DNA of 64,000 nucleotides, taken from positions 68,138,001 to 68,202,000 of the forward strand of contig CM060733.1 of NCBI GenBank assembly GCA_030704615.1. Reading direction: 5' to 3'. Below, piece after piece: positions 1 to 9,632 of this stretch. Within the stretch, counting starts at the first letter, position 1; each line of letters opens with the position of its first letter. The position numbers were made by a program, and so were the translations under genes. The notes under the pieces were generated by a model. That model ran no database searches. It had not been told where the DNA came from and was given only the letters and a program-made list of their open reading frames with translations. Source of the stretch: Takakia lepidozioides. Lineage: Eukaryota > Streptophyta > Takakiopsida > Takakiales > Takakiaceae.

Positions 1-156
1 CTGGCGCCACGTGACAGCCAGCCTGGAGAGTCATATCTGCCATGTCACAACTGACTAGGTCTTACGTCTGCAGAGTCAGGAAGTCGTAAAATGGCTTCCA
101 TGACTGCATTTGCAGTCATAACACAGAGACGTAAAAGCCGCAATTTGTTGTAGTGA

Positions 157-1032
157 CATGACCCATATGAATTTAATGACGATGATACTGCAATGCATCC
201 ATCCTTCGATGACCTTGTTGTTGATGAACTGTGACATGGTGTCATCCCAATTGTGGACCCCCTTCCCCCAGTGGAAGTTGAGGTCGACTCTCCCTCACCA
301 CGAGTTCCACGGACTGCGGGAGATGTGCAGGTTGAATCGTCGGATGATGACAACCGGTCGTTGTCATTCCTTCACCGACATCGTGCCCCTGTGAATCGTG
401 TTTCATCTTATGCCGCTCCATCTCATGTTTCTTTTTCTCAAGCCGGTCCATCCCATGCTGTTCCATCTAGTCTCTCTCCCCCTCATGTAATTCCTTCCAC
501 CGCTACTCCGATCCTGGGAGATGCTTCTTCTGCTGCGGGACTTCTGCAAGTCGAACCATCGAATGACGACGACCGGCCATTGTCGTTTCATCTGGCCCGA
601 CGACGTCCGCATGTGAATTGTGCTCCCTCGACCCTCGCTGGTCCATCTCATGCCCCTTCCTCTCATGTCGGCCCCTCTAATGTACGTGCAAGTAGCCTTT
701 CTCATACGAGACCTGCTCCAAGGCCACCACGAAATTTGGGACAAGCCCAGAAACGGCAGAGAATTGTGCAACCTTTTGTTGGTGACCGACCTGTGAACAC
801 GTCTGATACCCTAGATGGTATTCATGATAGGAGTGGAAATCGACCAGAGAGACAACTGAACGTACTCCGAGGACGTCTACAGGTCCAACGGCCAGTTGCC
901 TCTAGAAACGAAAGAACAGATAGAGATCATGATTCTAGCACTGATCATGGGAACGGGGGTGAAGTGAGTGGGGACGAAGATTTTGTACTAGGCGTGAGAT
1001 TATACCATTGTCGTTGTGCCAGACGGAACTAG
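157..1032 (+). pseudogene. Ser/Pro/His-rich hypothetical protein remnant
   Basis: This reading frame is open from 157 to the stop at 1030-1032 except for one in-frame TGA at 232-234. No ATG with convincing coding context precedes the long part, so it is probably the 3' end of a broken gene. The product is low complexity (Ser, Pro, His, Arg). It contains an imperfect internal duplication: a block with V-E-S-S-D-D-D-N-R-S-L-S-F followed by PSH repeats, then a second block with V-E-P-S-N-D-D-D-R-P-L-S-F and more PSH motifs. I recognise no domain. Acidic and Ser/Pro-rich tails like this are common at the C-termini of transposon proteins, but that is only a suggestion. Confidence 0.35.
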
Positions 1033-1462
1033 GTTCAGCTATAACTTCTGTCACATGATGTGTAGTATGTTTCCATGGATATCCATGTTTCAGTTTGGGT
1101 ACATGCATAAGTGTACGGAAATAAAAATGGTAGAATATGTGTACCCAAGAAAAGGTTTGGTGGTTGTGCGTGTGTTTGTGTTTCGTCATTACCTTTATAT
1201 TATTGATTTCCTATTATAGTTTCGAAAGCCACAAAGGCCAAGTGCAGCTCCCAACATTCATCTTCCCCTTCACAAATCCATAGGGAGTCGATACATGTGC
1301 TTTTCATCTGCCTCTCCAAAATACATACAGGTGCAAGTGGACCAACCTCCTGGTGGTCGCATCTATTTTTTTTAAAACAATTGTGCGACCACCAGTAACG
1401 GTCGTCGCAACTGTTAAAATAAAATAAAAATGTTGCGACCACCCCCCTGCTGGTAGTCGCAC

Positions 1463-1810
1463 CTATTTACTGATTTAATAGGTAGTAAGTTAGTACGTAG
1501 TAAGGGGGGGGTTTCCCTTATATAGCCTCTCAGGGCAGTGGGACCCTTCTAGAAGCCCGCCGACCCTGGGAGCCTTCTAGAAGGCCCTGAACACGTGTCA
1601 ACCCTGCAGGACTCCCTATTCTAAATTTAGCCAATTCCTCCATTCTTTTTTTGGACCCCCTCATCTCATTCCTTAATACACGTGGCCTTCCCTTCATAGG
1701 CGCCCCACTCTAATTCCTGGGCCACAGTAATTCCTGGACCACTCTAGAATCAGGGCCCGAATGAAACTGCTCTACATATTATTCGCACCTATTTAACAAA
1801 AAGAAAAATG
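1463..1810. other. Spacer with two heat-shock-element-like palindromes
   Basis: No coding region is visible here. CTTCTAGAAG occurs at 1546-1555 and again, inside the 14-bp palindrome GCCTTCTAGAAGGC, at 1572-1585. Each matches the nTTCnnGAAn unit pair of heat-shock elements. A TATATAG string lies just upstream near 1519. Real heat-shock elements usually have three or more contiguous units and lie upstream of a TATA box, so function is doubtful. Confidence 0.25.
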
Positions 1811-2085
1811 GTCCGATCACCCCCCTGCTAGTGGTCGCAGCTATTTAAAAATAGAAAATTCTGTGACCACCCCCTTGCTGGTGGTCGCCCCTTAAAAAAA
1901 ATGGTGCGACCACCACCCTGCTGGTGGTCGCAGATTTTTTATTTTTTATTTTTTGGGAAACACCTGGGAGCGACAACTCACAAATCAGGCCCCTTAGTAG
2001 TGAGAGGAGAAATAACCTCTTTCATTTATGCGCCAAGAGGCGTAGGAATGGGGCACCACACACGAACCATACCACACCCATCAAG

Positions 2086-2150
2086 TAGCAAGATTTGACC
2101 CCAGAATCGTCCGGGTCGCACTCGGTGCACTTAACCAACTGAGCTACTGA
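2086..2150 (-). other. tRNA-like (SINE or tRNA pseudogene) element
   Basis: On the minus strand TAGCTCAGTTGG (2136-2147) is an excellent RNA polymerase III A box. GGGTCAAATC (2092-2101) is a degraded B box at close to the normal tRNA spacing (46 bp from the A-box start). The acceptor and T-arm stems do not pair well, so this is not a functional tRNA. It lies inside the palindrome array, flanked by A/T-rich repeat units. A tRNA-derived SINE head or a decayed tRNA gene are the two likely explanations. Confidence 0.45.
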
Positions 2151-2640
2151 CTGTTGGTAGATATTAAAAAATCGGAAAATTATGCGACCACCCCCCCTAC
2201 GACCACCCCCCTGCTGGTGGTCGCATCTAATAAAGAAAAGGAAAATAGTGCGACCACCAGCAGGTGGTGGTGATCGCACCTATTTGTTTTAAACAAAATT
2301 TATGTGACCACCCCCCTGCTGGTGGTCGCGAAAAATTTATATATATATTATGCGACCACCTCCCTGCTGGTGGTCACACCTATTAAAAATAAAAAAATCT
2401 GCGACCACCCCCCTGCTAGTGGTCGCACCCATTTAAAAAAATAAAAATAAAAAATTGCGACCACTCCCCTGCTGGTGGTCGCACCCATTAAAAAAAAATA
2501 AAAAAAATCTGCGACCACCCCCCTGCTGGTGGTCGCACCTATTAAAAAAATAAAAATTCCGCGACCCACCCCCTGCTGGTGGTTGCACATAATAAAGAAA
2601 AGAAAAAATGATGCGACCACCCCCTGCTGGCGGTTGCAGC

Positions 2641-3065
2641 TATTACTAGCGTGTGCAGTCATGATGACAGCGCGCGCCTTGAGTGTAGAGGGGGGGCTTA
2701 TAAGGCCTTGGAGGCCATTCTCTCCCTCACTTTTCTCCACACCAGGACTTGGTGGGCGATGGGATGTTGCATTCCTTGTCGTTGAGTCCAAGTGGAGAGG
2801 GGTGCTATTGGTTGGGTGGGGGGTATTTTGGGCCGTTGGTTTCTACAAAATCGATGCTGAGTACCTCCGGGAAGCCCTCCTCTGGCACCCACATTTTTTT
2901 CATTGCACATTGCGTCATATCACTTAGAACTGCCGAGGGAGTGACACGTGCCTCTAGTACTTGGGGAGGATTCATTAGGGAGTAGGATTAGGTACGAATT
3001 AGGAGGGTTGGGAAAGCATTTTTCTTAGCAAACACCTGTCGAGTAGGGATAAGCCAAAGCCATAA
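2641..3065. other. Spacer, no gene recognised
   Basis: This stretch separates the palindrome array from the next gene remnant. Open frames here lack codon or domain support. Nothing else stands out. Confidence 0.5.
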
Positions 3066-4743
3066 ATGGCGGAGGAGGAAGACAGAGGAGGTCATCCCAG
3101 GGAGGACGATAATGAACCTGGACTTCCAAAAAAACAAACCAAAAGGGGCCAGGCGCGAACTTCATTGGGACATATACAATGACCCCAACATTCTTCCGGA
3201 ACCAGATTGGGAAGTTTGGAAGTTGGGGCAGCGGTGGTCGCTTGGTGACTGCAGGAAATTTATGGACTGGTGTCACATAAATCGTTTGTGGCCCAGAGAT
3301 AAGCATGATCCACAAACCAAACAAAATCAAGCTAGCTTGCATTCTTGCGCCAACCCGCATTTCCGCCACAGGGCAGAGGAGGTACATACAACATTGTGGG
3401 GTCAACCGCTCGTGAACAATAAGGTCCCGTATTTATTTGCGGCCATGTTGTACACAGAGTTGATTTTATTGCGACCAGTGGATTGGCAAAGTGCCAGTGC
3501 GAGACAACGTACTAGACTATACATGTTCTCTGATATCCCATACTTATATATACGTCAGGGGCAGAACATCATACGGTTGGATGGAAACGACGAGGTGGAA
3601 GAAGGAGGAAAGACGGATGGAAACGACGATGTGGAAGAAGGAGGAAAGGCAGACCAACCTCCAGATTATACGCCGCAACGGGTCTCCACAGCCGGGCCTT
3701 CAACGTCTGAGGTGGAGGGGGGCGAGGTACGCTCTCCGTTGGAGGAACAGTTGGCCGCACATGAACAACATATCAAGGACCTGCAGGAGATTGTTCAATT
3801 GCAACGGTGGCAAATAGTGAAGTTGCTAGAAAGAATGGGGTTGGGGACTCTCGACAACGTACGCGGTGTGCTTCAGGACCCAAGGCCAATCACCAATGAG
3901 CAAGACATATTGGCGCGCTTGAATATGCCACCAATGGACATTGACCGCGTCATCGACGGGGTTGACTCAACCGGGCATGGGAATGAAGTGCAAACGCCTG
4001 AACTGGACCCGGCGAGGGTTGAGGAATAAAGACTTGCGGCAGAGAGGGCAAGAAAAGGGAAGGACCCCATAGTGGAAACTGAGGAATGTTTAGCCGTGCA
4101 AATTACATCGGCCCAAGAACAGGAATTAGAGCAGCTTGTGGGGGAACGTGAGCAAGCTAGGGCTGTTGCATATCGGTACTCAAATGCCATGCAAATCCGA
4201 TCGTGGCCATGGTTAAAGGGGAATTGGCGGAATTGGATAACATGAGCGGGCCATCTAGCATCGCGGGAAACACGGATAGAAGAAGCGTTGTCCTCCCTCC
4301 AACGTGCAGCACGTTTGTCGAATCAAAGCGTAGATAGCATCTATGCTAATTTGCAAATGCATGATACTTTGCGTGATGTATTCACGTCGAAGTACACTGG
4401 ATTCACCACATCGGATGATGTGGATGCCATGTTTGAGCACTGTGTGCATACAATTTCCGATACCAATAAGAGCATAAACTGGGATTTGGAAGTAGAGGAG
4501 GAGTGGGACAGCAGGCCGAGGATGTCATCCTACATTCATGAGGATAAACGGACTTGGATACCACGGAACAATCCAGCGTCATGGGTAATAGATGGTACGG
4601 TGTGCACAATGTGCCTAAACCCTTACGGACCGGAGGGAGGCTATATGCTTGGTTCATGTGGCCATTTGTTCCATCCCGCATGTCTCATATTGGCAGCCAT
4701 GCGAGCCAGCCAATGCCCTGACTGTCGTGGACCAATCCATTGA
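3066..4743 (+). pseudogene. Broken coiled-coil / RING-H2 protein gene
   Basis: Three open segments in the same direction read as one protein of roughly 540-560 residues. An ATG at 3066 opens a short acidic segment that ends in a new frame near the A-run at 3127. The main segment (3112-4029) has conserved-looking Trp/Tyr-rich sequence followed by acidic repeats (E-V-E-E-G-G-K-T-D and D-V-E-E-G-G-K-A-D) and a coiled coil. After TAA at 4027-4029 the same frame continues as coiled coil to about 4195. Frame changes near 4199 and 4243 lead into the last segment, which ends at 4743. Near residues 110-150 of that segment is a RING-H2 pattern: CTMC, then CGH, LFHPAC and CPDC, fitting Cx2C-x(n)-CxH-x2-H-x2-C-x(n)-CPxC. 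RING-H2 domains are typically E3 ubiquitin ligase modules. Without repair of the breaks it cannot make the whole protein. Confidence 0.55.
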
Positions 4744-4776
4744 CGTTTCTACGAGTTGTTTGGGTTGCAAGACAAT

Positions 4777-5646
4777 ATGCCCACGGGATACGAGTACAAC
4801 CGGTACAACATGCCATTGGATGTATCGCCTTACGATTTTTTAAATTGGCAGCACTGGGGGGAGACAATAACATGGGATGCTCCAAGAGAGATGCACGCCT
4901 TGGATGCGAAGACGTTAACTAGGGTTAAAGATCCGGTGACCTTTTGGGTGACATCCAACTGGGAAATAATCGTGCGTGCTAGAGGCATACGGGACCCAGT
5001 CCAAAGGGAGTTTTTTTGCCGGAACTTGGGAGGGCATTGGAGCTGTACCAGACAAAGATTCTTCCGACTGCCTGAGGATCCGTGGGTGCCAGCGGAAAAC
5101 GACCCATACAATCGCGAACCGATCGGGAGAGGCCTATTTCTGAGGGAGTTGGAGGCCGCTAGCATCCGTTGGGAGGATATGAATGAGACGTACTGGGTGC
5201 CTCATCAGGATGAAGGGCCATTTCTTCTAGAGTTGCGCAGAGACCCCCAGCAGGAGGAGGTGTTGGACAATTTCAAGGCTGCCATCACGAGTGTTGTAAA
5301 GTATTGGCAGAACACATGGTGTGACCAAGTTGCCCCTATTCCAGGGGTGTTCTTGCCACTTCCAAATATATCGGATTTAATTGAAAAATTGCATGAAGCC
5401 GTAGCAAGAGCGACACACCCGGCTCTGGCAAATGTGGAAGAGAATCAGCACTCGCCTAGAACGCTACGCATGATGGCAAGGGTGGACCACACAACACTGG
5501 GTCTCTCTTTGACCACTCGAGCCCAGGCTCGTGCCCAGGCTCGAGCTCTCCGTACTGGTGGAGGCACGTCCTCTACACCCGAAGCATCTTCATCAACATC
5601 TGGAGATGACGACAACGAAGTAATAAATCTAGATGAAGATGACTAG
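4777..5646 (+). CDS. Hypothetical protein, acidic Ser-rich tail
   Basis: An uninterrupted frame of about 289 codons runs from the first ATG at 4777 to TAG at 5644-5646. It begins 33 bp after the RING-H2 frame closes. The N-terminal two thirds is globular-looking and Trp-rich (for example F-L-N-W-Q-H-W-G and D-P-V-T-F-W-V-T). A helical segment near residues 165-225 follows. The last 60 residues contain a RAQARAQARA repeat and end in a Ser/Thr and Asp/Glu stretch (VINLDEDD). I recognise no family. The tight spacing to the broken RING-H2 frame suggests both belong to one unit, possibly an ORF pair of an uncharacterised mobile element. That link is inference. Confidence 0.5.
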   Translation: MPTGYEYNRYNMPLDVSPYDFLNWQHWGETITWDAPREMHALDAKTLTRVKDPVTFWVTSNWEIIVRARGIRDPVQREFFCRNLGGHWSCTRQRFFRLPEDPWVPAENDPYNREPIGRGLFLRELEAASIRWEDMNETYWVPHQDEGPFLLELRRDPQQEEVLDNFKAAITSVVKYWQNTWCDQVAPIPGVFLPLPNISDLIEKLHEAVARATHPALANVEENQHSPRTLRMMARVDHTTLGLSLTTRAQARAQARALRTGGGTSSTPEASSSTSGDDDNEVINLDEDD

Positions 5647-5739
5647 AAATGCTAGAAACGTAGGGAGTAGGCCAAAGGTCTCAGGCTGCAAAAACTTAAA
5701 TGTGCAACCCACTGTATAGTCTACGTAATTTTTGGAAAT

Positions 5740-6125
5740 ACGAGGTTCATCCTTTGAACCCTTTTTGAATGACCTCATACTTGTTCGGTACCTGTTTGAC
5801 GGCATGTACAATATACTGGCAAAGTTTCAAAACAATCAAAAATTGATGAATGAAGATACCATTGGTTCACCCATTGCAATATTTTAAATCGAAATCATAC
5901 TTGTCCGGTACCTTTAAGAGGGCATGTACAATGCAATGGCAAAGTTTGAAAGCATTCAGAAATCGGCACATCAAGTAACCATTGGTTCCTCCTGTGAACC
6001 ATTTTTTATTGATCTCATACTTGTCCGGTCCATGTAAGAGGCATGTAGAACATATTGGCAAAATTTCAAATCATTCAAATTTTTTTTTATCAAGGAACCT
6101 TTGGTTTATCCTTTTCACCATTAAC
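5740..6125. repeat. Tandem repeat, three copies of about 120 bp
   Basis: Three diverged copies start with ATACTTGTYCGGTACC or a near variant at about 5778, 5897 and 6018. Each continues with GGCATGTA, then GGCAAA(G/A)TTT and a motif ending in TTGGTT. Divergence is moderate. No coding potential. Confidence 0.7.
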
Positions 6126-6159
6126 GATTAATCACAAATAAATGAATAGACAAATAAAT

Positions 6160-6600
6160 CATTTGCCTCCAAATGATTTTGGTTCGCTTTGAGACTTGGC
6201 CAGTATATTCAATGTACCATGGAAGAGGCCCCAGAGTAATATGAGATCAATCGAAATTCGTTCAATGGGCCAACGGATGGTTGCCCATCCAAATGATTTT
6301 CGTTCGCTTTAAGACTTGGCCAGTGTGTTCAATGTACCCTCTGATAGGTCCCAGTGTAATATGAGATCAATCGAAATTTGTTCGATGGGCCAATGAGGCG
6401 TTCAGTTGTCATCTGATTTTTGTTCATTGCGAAAAAGAAATCCTGCAATGCGTGCACGGCTATTGCACCCATTGAACGGATGTGGTTGAAGCCCCTCTTT
6501 TGCCCGCATGTGCTTGAACATGTGTGCGACACATGTGCAGAGAAACAACAGACGAATAAATCATTTGCCTCCCCATCGACACCAAGCCATTCCATAATGT
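6160..6600. repeat. Tandem/direct repeat field, copy 1
   Basis: Two tandem units of about 123 bp, beginning CCAAATGATTTT and containing GAGATCAATCGAAATTYG, are followed by a segment containing GAAAAAGAAATCCTGCAATG and GAACGGATGTGGTTGAAG. The whole 400-bp block recurs at 7180-7580. No gene is supported; small open frames across it follow the repeat. Confidence 0.75.
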
Positions 6601-7039
6601 AATTGAATTTAAATTAATTTTAAGCCAATAAATAGGTTTGCACTGCCTTTCATTGGGGGTTTCTGGCACGTATCCATTTTGTTTTTGGCTCAATTTTGTT
6701 TTGCGGCTTCAAGCATCGTACTGCTACTCCCCCGCCAAAATTTGGACCAATCTAAAATGCCCCAAAAAAAAATTGTTCTCTTTGCTCACTATTGCAAAAC
6801 TCTCTATAAATAGTGCATGAAGTAGAGCACAAATCAAGTTTGGAGTGCAAAACAGGCAAGAAATTGTGGTTTTGGGTCCAAATGAATTTTGATTACTCCC
6901 AAATTTGGCACGCACGTTGCATATGGAGTCATTACACGCCCCATTCAAAAACGGAATGAAAAAAAAAGCATGAGCACGCGAAACGCAGTCCAACAAGTCC
7001 CAAAGTAATAGCAAATCCAACATAATACATTCAACGGGT
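6601..7039. other. Spacer between the two repeat blocks
   Basis: A/T-rich DNA without a supported gene. It separates the two copies of the 400-bp block. Confidence 0.5.
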
Positions 7040-7585
7040 GAACGGATGGTTGCCCATCCAAATCATTTTTGTTTGCTTCCAAACTTTTCCAGTATGCTCG
7101 AGACGCCCTCTTACAGGTCCCGGACTAATATCAAATCAATCGAAATTCATTCGATGGCTCAACGGATGGCTGGCCGTCGAAATGATTTTGGTTCGCTTTG
7201 AGACATGGCCACTATGTTCAATGTGCCATGTAAGAGACCCCAGAGTAATATGAGATCAATCGAAATTCGTTCAATGGGCCAACGGATGGTTGCCCATCCA
7301 AATGATTTTCGTTCGCTTTGAAACTTGGCCAGTGTGTTCAATGTACCCTCTAATACGTCCCAGTGTAATACGAGATCAATCAAAATTCGTTCAATTGTCC
7401 AATGAGGCGTTCATTTGTCATCTGGTTTTTGTTCAATGCGAAAAAGAAATCCTGCAATGCGTGCACAGCTATTGCACCCATTGAACGGATGTGGTTGAAG
7501 CCCCTCTTTTGCCCCCATGTGCTGGAACATGTGTGGAGACACATTAGACGAATAAATCATTTGCCTCCCCATCGACGCGTTTACC
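7040..7585. repeat. Tandem/direct repeat field, copy 2
   Basis: Three tandem 123-bp-type units starting near 7056, 7177 and 7297 are followed by the same downstream segment as copy 1 (GAAAAAGAAATCCTGCAATG near 7440). Divergence from copy 1 is low to moderate, so the larger block was duplicated after the internal tandem repeat arose. Confidence 0.75.
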
Positions 7586-7607
7586 CCTCAAGCTATTCCA
7601 CAATCAA

Positions 7608-7891
7608 TAGTCGCTGCCGACTATTCCGTTCGCAGGCCAATTTGCCAAAAAGCCACATGAAATGAACATCTTTAGCGACCTTGGCAGATCTGTTGGCCGA
7701 CTTTAACAAAAACTGGTATAGTCGCCAACGACTACTCCGATTCGTCTTCCAATTCAATGTAAATCTGCCTGATCCGTCGCCGGAATTAATTTCAACTGTA
7801 TGTAGTCGGTACCGACTACGGAAGAAAACCTGTCCCACTAACTATTTCACAATGTTCATGCCTTTCAAATAGGCGTGGTCGGCAACGACAA
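7608..7891. repeat. TAGTCG-N4-CGACTA palindrome cluster
   Basis: Three copies with perfect 6-bp arms are TAGTCGCTGCCGACTA (7608-7623), TAGTCGCCAACGACTA (7719-7734) and TAGTCGGTACCGACTA (7803-7818). A decayed fourth, TGGTCGGCAACGACAA, is at 7876-7891. Spacing is 111, 84 and 73 bp and the intervening DNA is not repeated. The shared arms with variable centres suggest a protein-binding site or a minimal hairpin repeat. Confidence 0.65.
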
Positions 7892-8114
7892 TAAGACATC
7901 CCCCTGTGGCGTAGAACAAATTCAGATGAAGAGGAGGTTAATGGTTGTTTTGAAATGGCCGTTGCCAGCTGAACGTGCCGCCGCCAATTGTTGCGCAGAC
8001 AGTTTTCATCCGACCTAAAATCCATTAAATATTCCTTTTGCATTTATTTCTTACCATTGTTGACGTACAGTTCGTTAGGAAATCGTAAACTGCGTTGCAT
8101 GCTTGCAATAGGTC

Positions 8115-8669
8115 ATGTGCTCCTCATCTGCCCCAGTGCTCATACATTGGGTAGATTCGACAGAGTACTCCAGTTTGTACGTCGGAGTCCCGGACAGCGA
8201 CACAGGCTTGAAGCAGCCGAACATGGAAGGGTGCGTGAGGCTGCAATGTCCACCGTCCTCCGATCTTGTGAAGGTGAAGGCATAGGGAGACCAGGTGTTC
8301 CTGCTTGACAAAGTAATACTTGGAAGGTTTAATCTGGACCCTCTCTCTGTTGTTGTTGAGGTGGAGGGGGTCAGTGAAGGGGGCGTCACCGAAACCCGCA
8401 TCTTGGATCCAGTTCGAGACGACGAGAACAAGTCATGGGTTCTGCCATTTACAGGTGAGGTCGTATACAAAGTATTTGGTGTCCGAGCTACGATAGATAG
8501 GCTGTCGACCACTCGTGAGCATCCTACTCTGGCTTCCGTCCGTGGTGCTAATGTGGTGAAAACTGAGAGCATTGAGCTTTCTAGTGGCGACAACGATGAA
8601 TGTGTGGTTATTAGATCCAGTAGTGGAAGGTGGGAGAGCACTCCGGGAAAATCTGCTTCACCTCCATAG
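8115..8669 (+). pseudogene. Hypothetical protein with one in-frame TAG
   Basis: From an ATG at 8115 the frame runs 56 codons to TAG (8283-8285) and then stays open to the stop at 8667-8669, giving about 184 residues in all. The composition looks protein-like on both sides of the TAG: V-D-S-T-E-Y-S-S-L-Y-V-G-V before it, and a Val/Glu-rich beta-type segment with L-P-F-T-G-E-V-V-Y-K-V-F-G after it. A 208-codon open frame on the opposite strand (8075-8701) overlaps it. It has a Ser/Thr-rich composition typical of an antisense shadow, so I prefer the plus strand. No family recognised. Confidence 0.35.
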
Positions 8670-9086
8670 AAATTGCGTCGAGGGGAGTTTATGGGCAACA
8701 ACGTTAAATTCGCACAGCCCGCTCAATCTATACTGGATGTGCTGAAGCTTCTGCACCTAGACTCCAAATCGCAGCTTGGAAGGATAAATAAGGCCATTGA
8801 ATCCAAACAACTTCGATACATACGCAACCCACCCTTTCCTAAATACCTACGGCACAAAGAACCCACTCTAACCCTAATCTTGTTAGTCCACAACGCTTCC
8901 CACACCCATATACCTATAGACTTCTCTACCCACCTTAAACTGTTACTGTCCGACACTCACAACATGGTCATCACATCCTTTCCAACGCCACCTTTACACG
9001 CCCCATCTTGATCCCCCTACAGACCAAAAACAAACAAAACATGGATTCCGACTCCTCCCCGCCCCATCCCGTCACTCAATATCACC

Positions 9087-9632
9087 CATGTTGGAGCACC
9101 TCCAATTCATCTAGGCCCTACCTCTTTAAAATACCCCTCAGCACATGCACACTACACAGATGTCTCCTAAGCTGGCTCCTGCGCCGGATATGGAGTCTAC
9201 CACGCGGCCACTAACACTGGTACAACCCACCGACTTCCGGGCCCTGCAACCATACTACGTGCCGAACTTATGGCCATCTACGAAGCCCTCTCACAACTAC
9301 ATGCATTCCCCTCACCATACTATATTTTTACAGACAGCTTAACTTCGCTCTTTCTCTTGCGAAACCACATAGCCAGCCCATCCTCCCACCATCACCACCC
9401 AGATCGTAATCTTATCTCAGCAATCATCACTTTAGCCATCTCAATCAACCAACCCATTCAATTTCTTAAAGTACGCTCACATACCGGAATCAACGGGAAC
9501 GAGGAGGCTGACCTCCTTGCCCAACTAAGGGCCTCCAAACCCCCAGTAGAACCCTCCATAGACCCCATCCACACTGCACATTCGCACCCTTTCTGGCTAA
9601 TACATCCAATTCCAAGCCCCCCCCGAACCTAA
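9087..9632 (+). pseudogene. LINE RNase H domain remnant
   Basis: A single frame, broken only by TAA at 9168-9170, carries a recognisable RNase HI domain. It has Y-T-D at 9153 (first catalytic Asp), the segment G-Y-G-V-Y-H, R-A-E-L-M-A-I-Y-E-A-L near 9262 (catalytic Glu), F-T-D-S-L-T-S near 9330 (catalytic Asp) and V-R-S-H-T-G-I-N-G-N-E-E-A-D near 9475 (His and last Asp). This arrangement is typical of the RNase H that follows the reverse transcriptase in several LINE clades. Upstream sequence from about 8673 has short open frames in shifted registers that may be the rest of the same ORF2. No reverse transcriptase motif is left. Confidence 0.65.

Larger units (their letters stand above)
1335..2640. 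repeat. Array of GCGACCACC...GGTGGTCGC palindromes
   Basis: About 14 imperfect palindromes of 25-28 bp, each with left arm GCGACCACC, a C-rich centre around CCCCTGCTG and right arm GGTGGTCGC, are separated by A/T-rich spacers. The clearest copies start near 1435, 1862, 1906, 2208, 2304, 2352, 2401, 2457, 2510, 2561 and 2613. From 2300 to 2640 the spacing is regular, about 50 bp. Spacers resemble one another, with ACCTATTAAAAA followed by AAAAT. The minus strand reads as a repeated peptide around A-T-T-S-R-G-V-V-A, which is a by-product of the repeat and not evidence of a gene. Confidence 0.85.

Noticed and set aside
1546-1585. Functional heat-shock promoter
   Set aside because: Only two separated TTCnnGAA pairs, downstream of the TATA-like string, and no intact gene follows.
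1335-2640. CRISPR-like appearance of evenly spaced palindromic repeats
   Set aside because: Spacers are A/T-rich and similar to one another, not unique, and the window is clearly eukaryotic with introns and retrotransposons.
2348-2791. 147-codon minus-strand frame with repeated A-T-T-S-R-G-V-V
   Set aside because: Its repeats are the translated palindrome array; no independent coding evidence.
8075-8701. 208-codon minus-strand frame
   Set aside because: Overlaps the better-supported plus-strand frame and has the Ser/Thr-rich composition of an antisense shadow.
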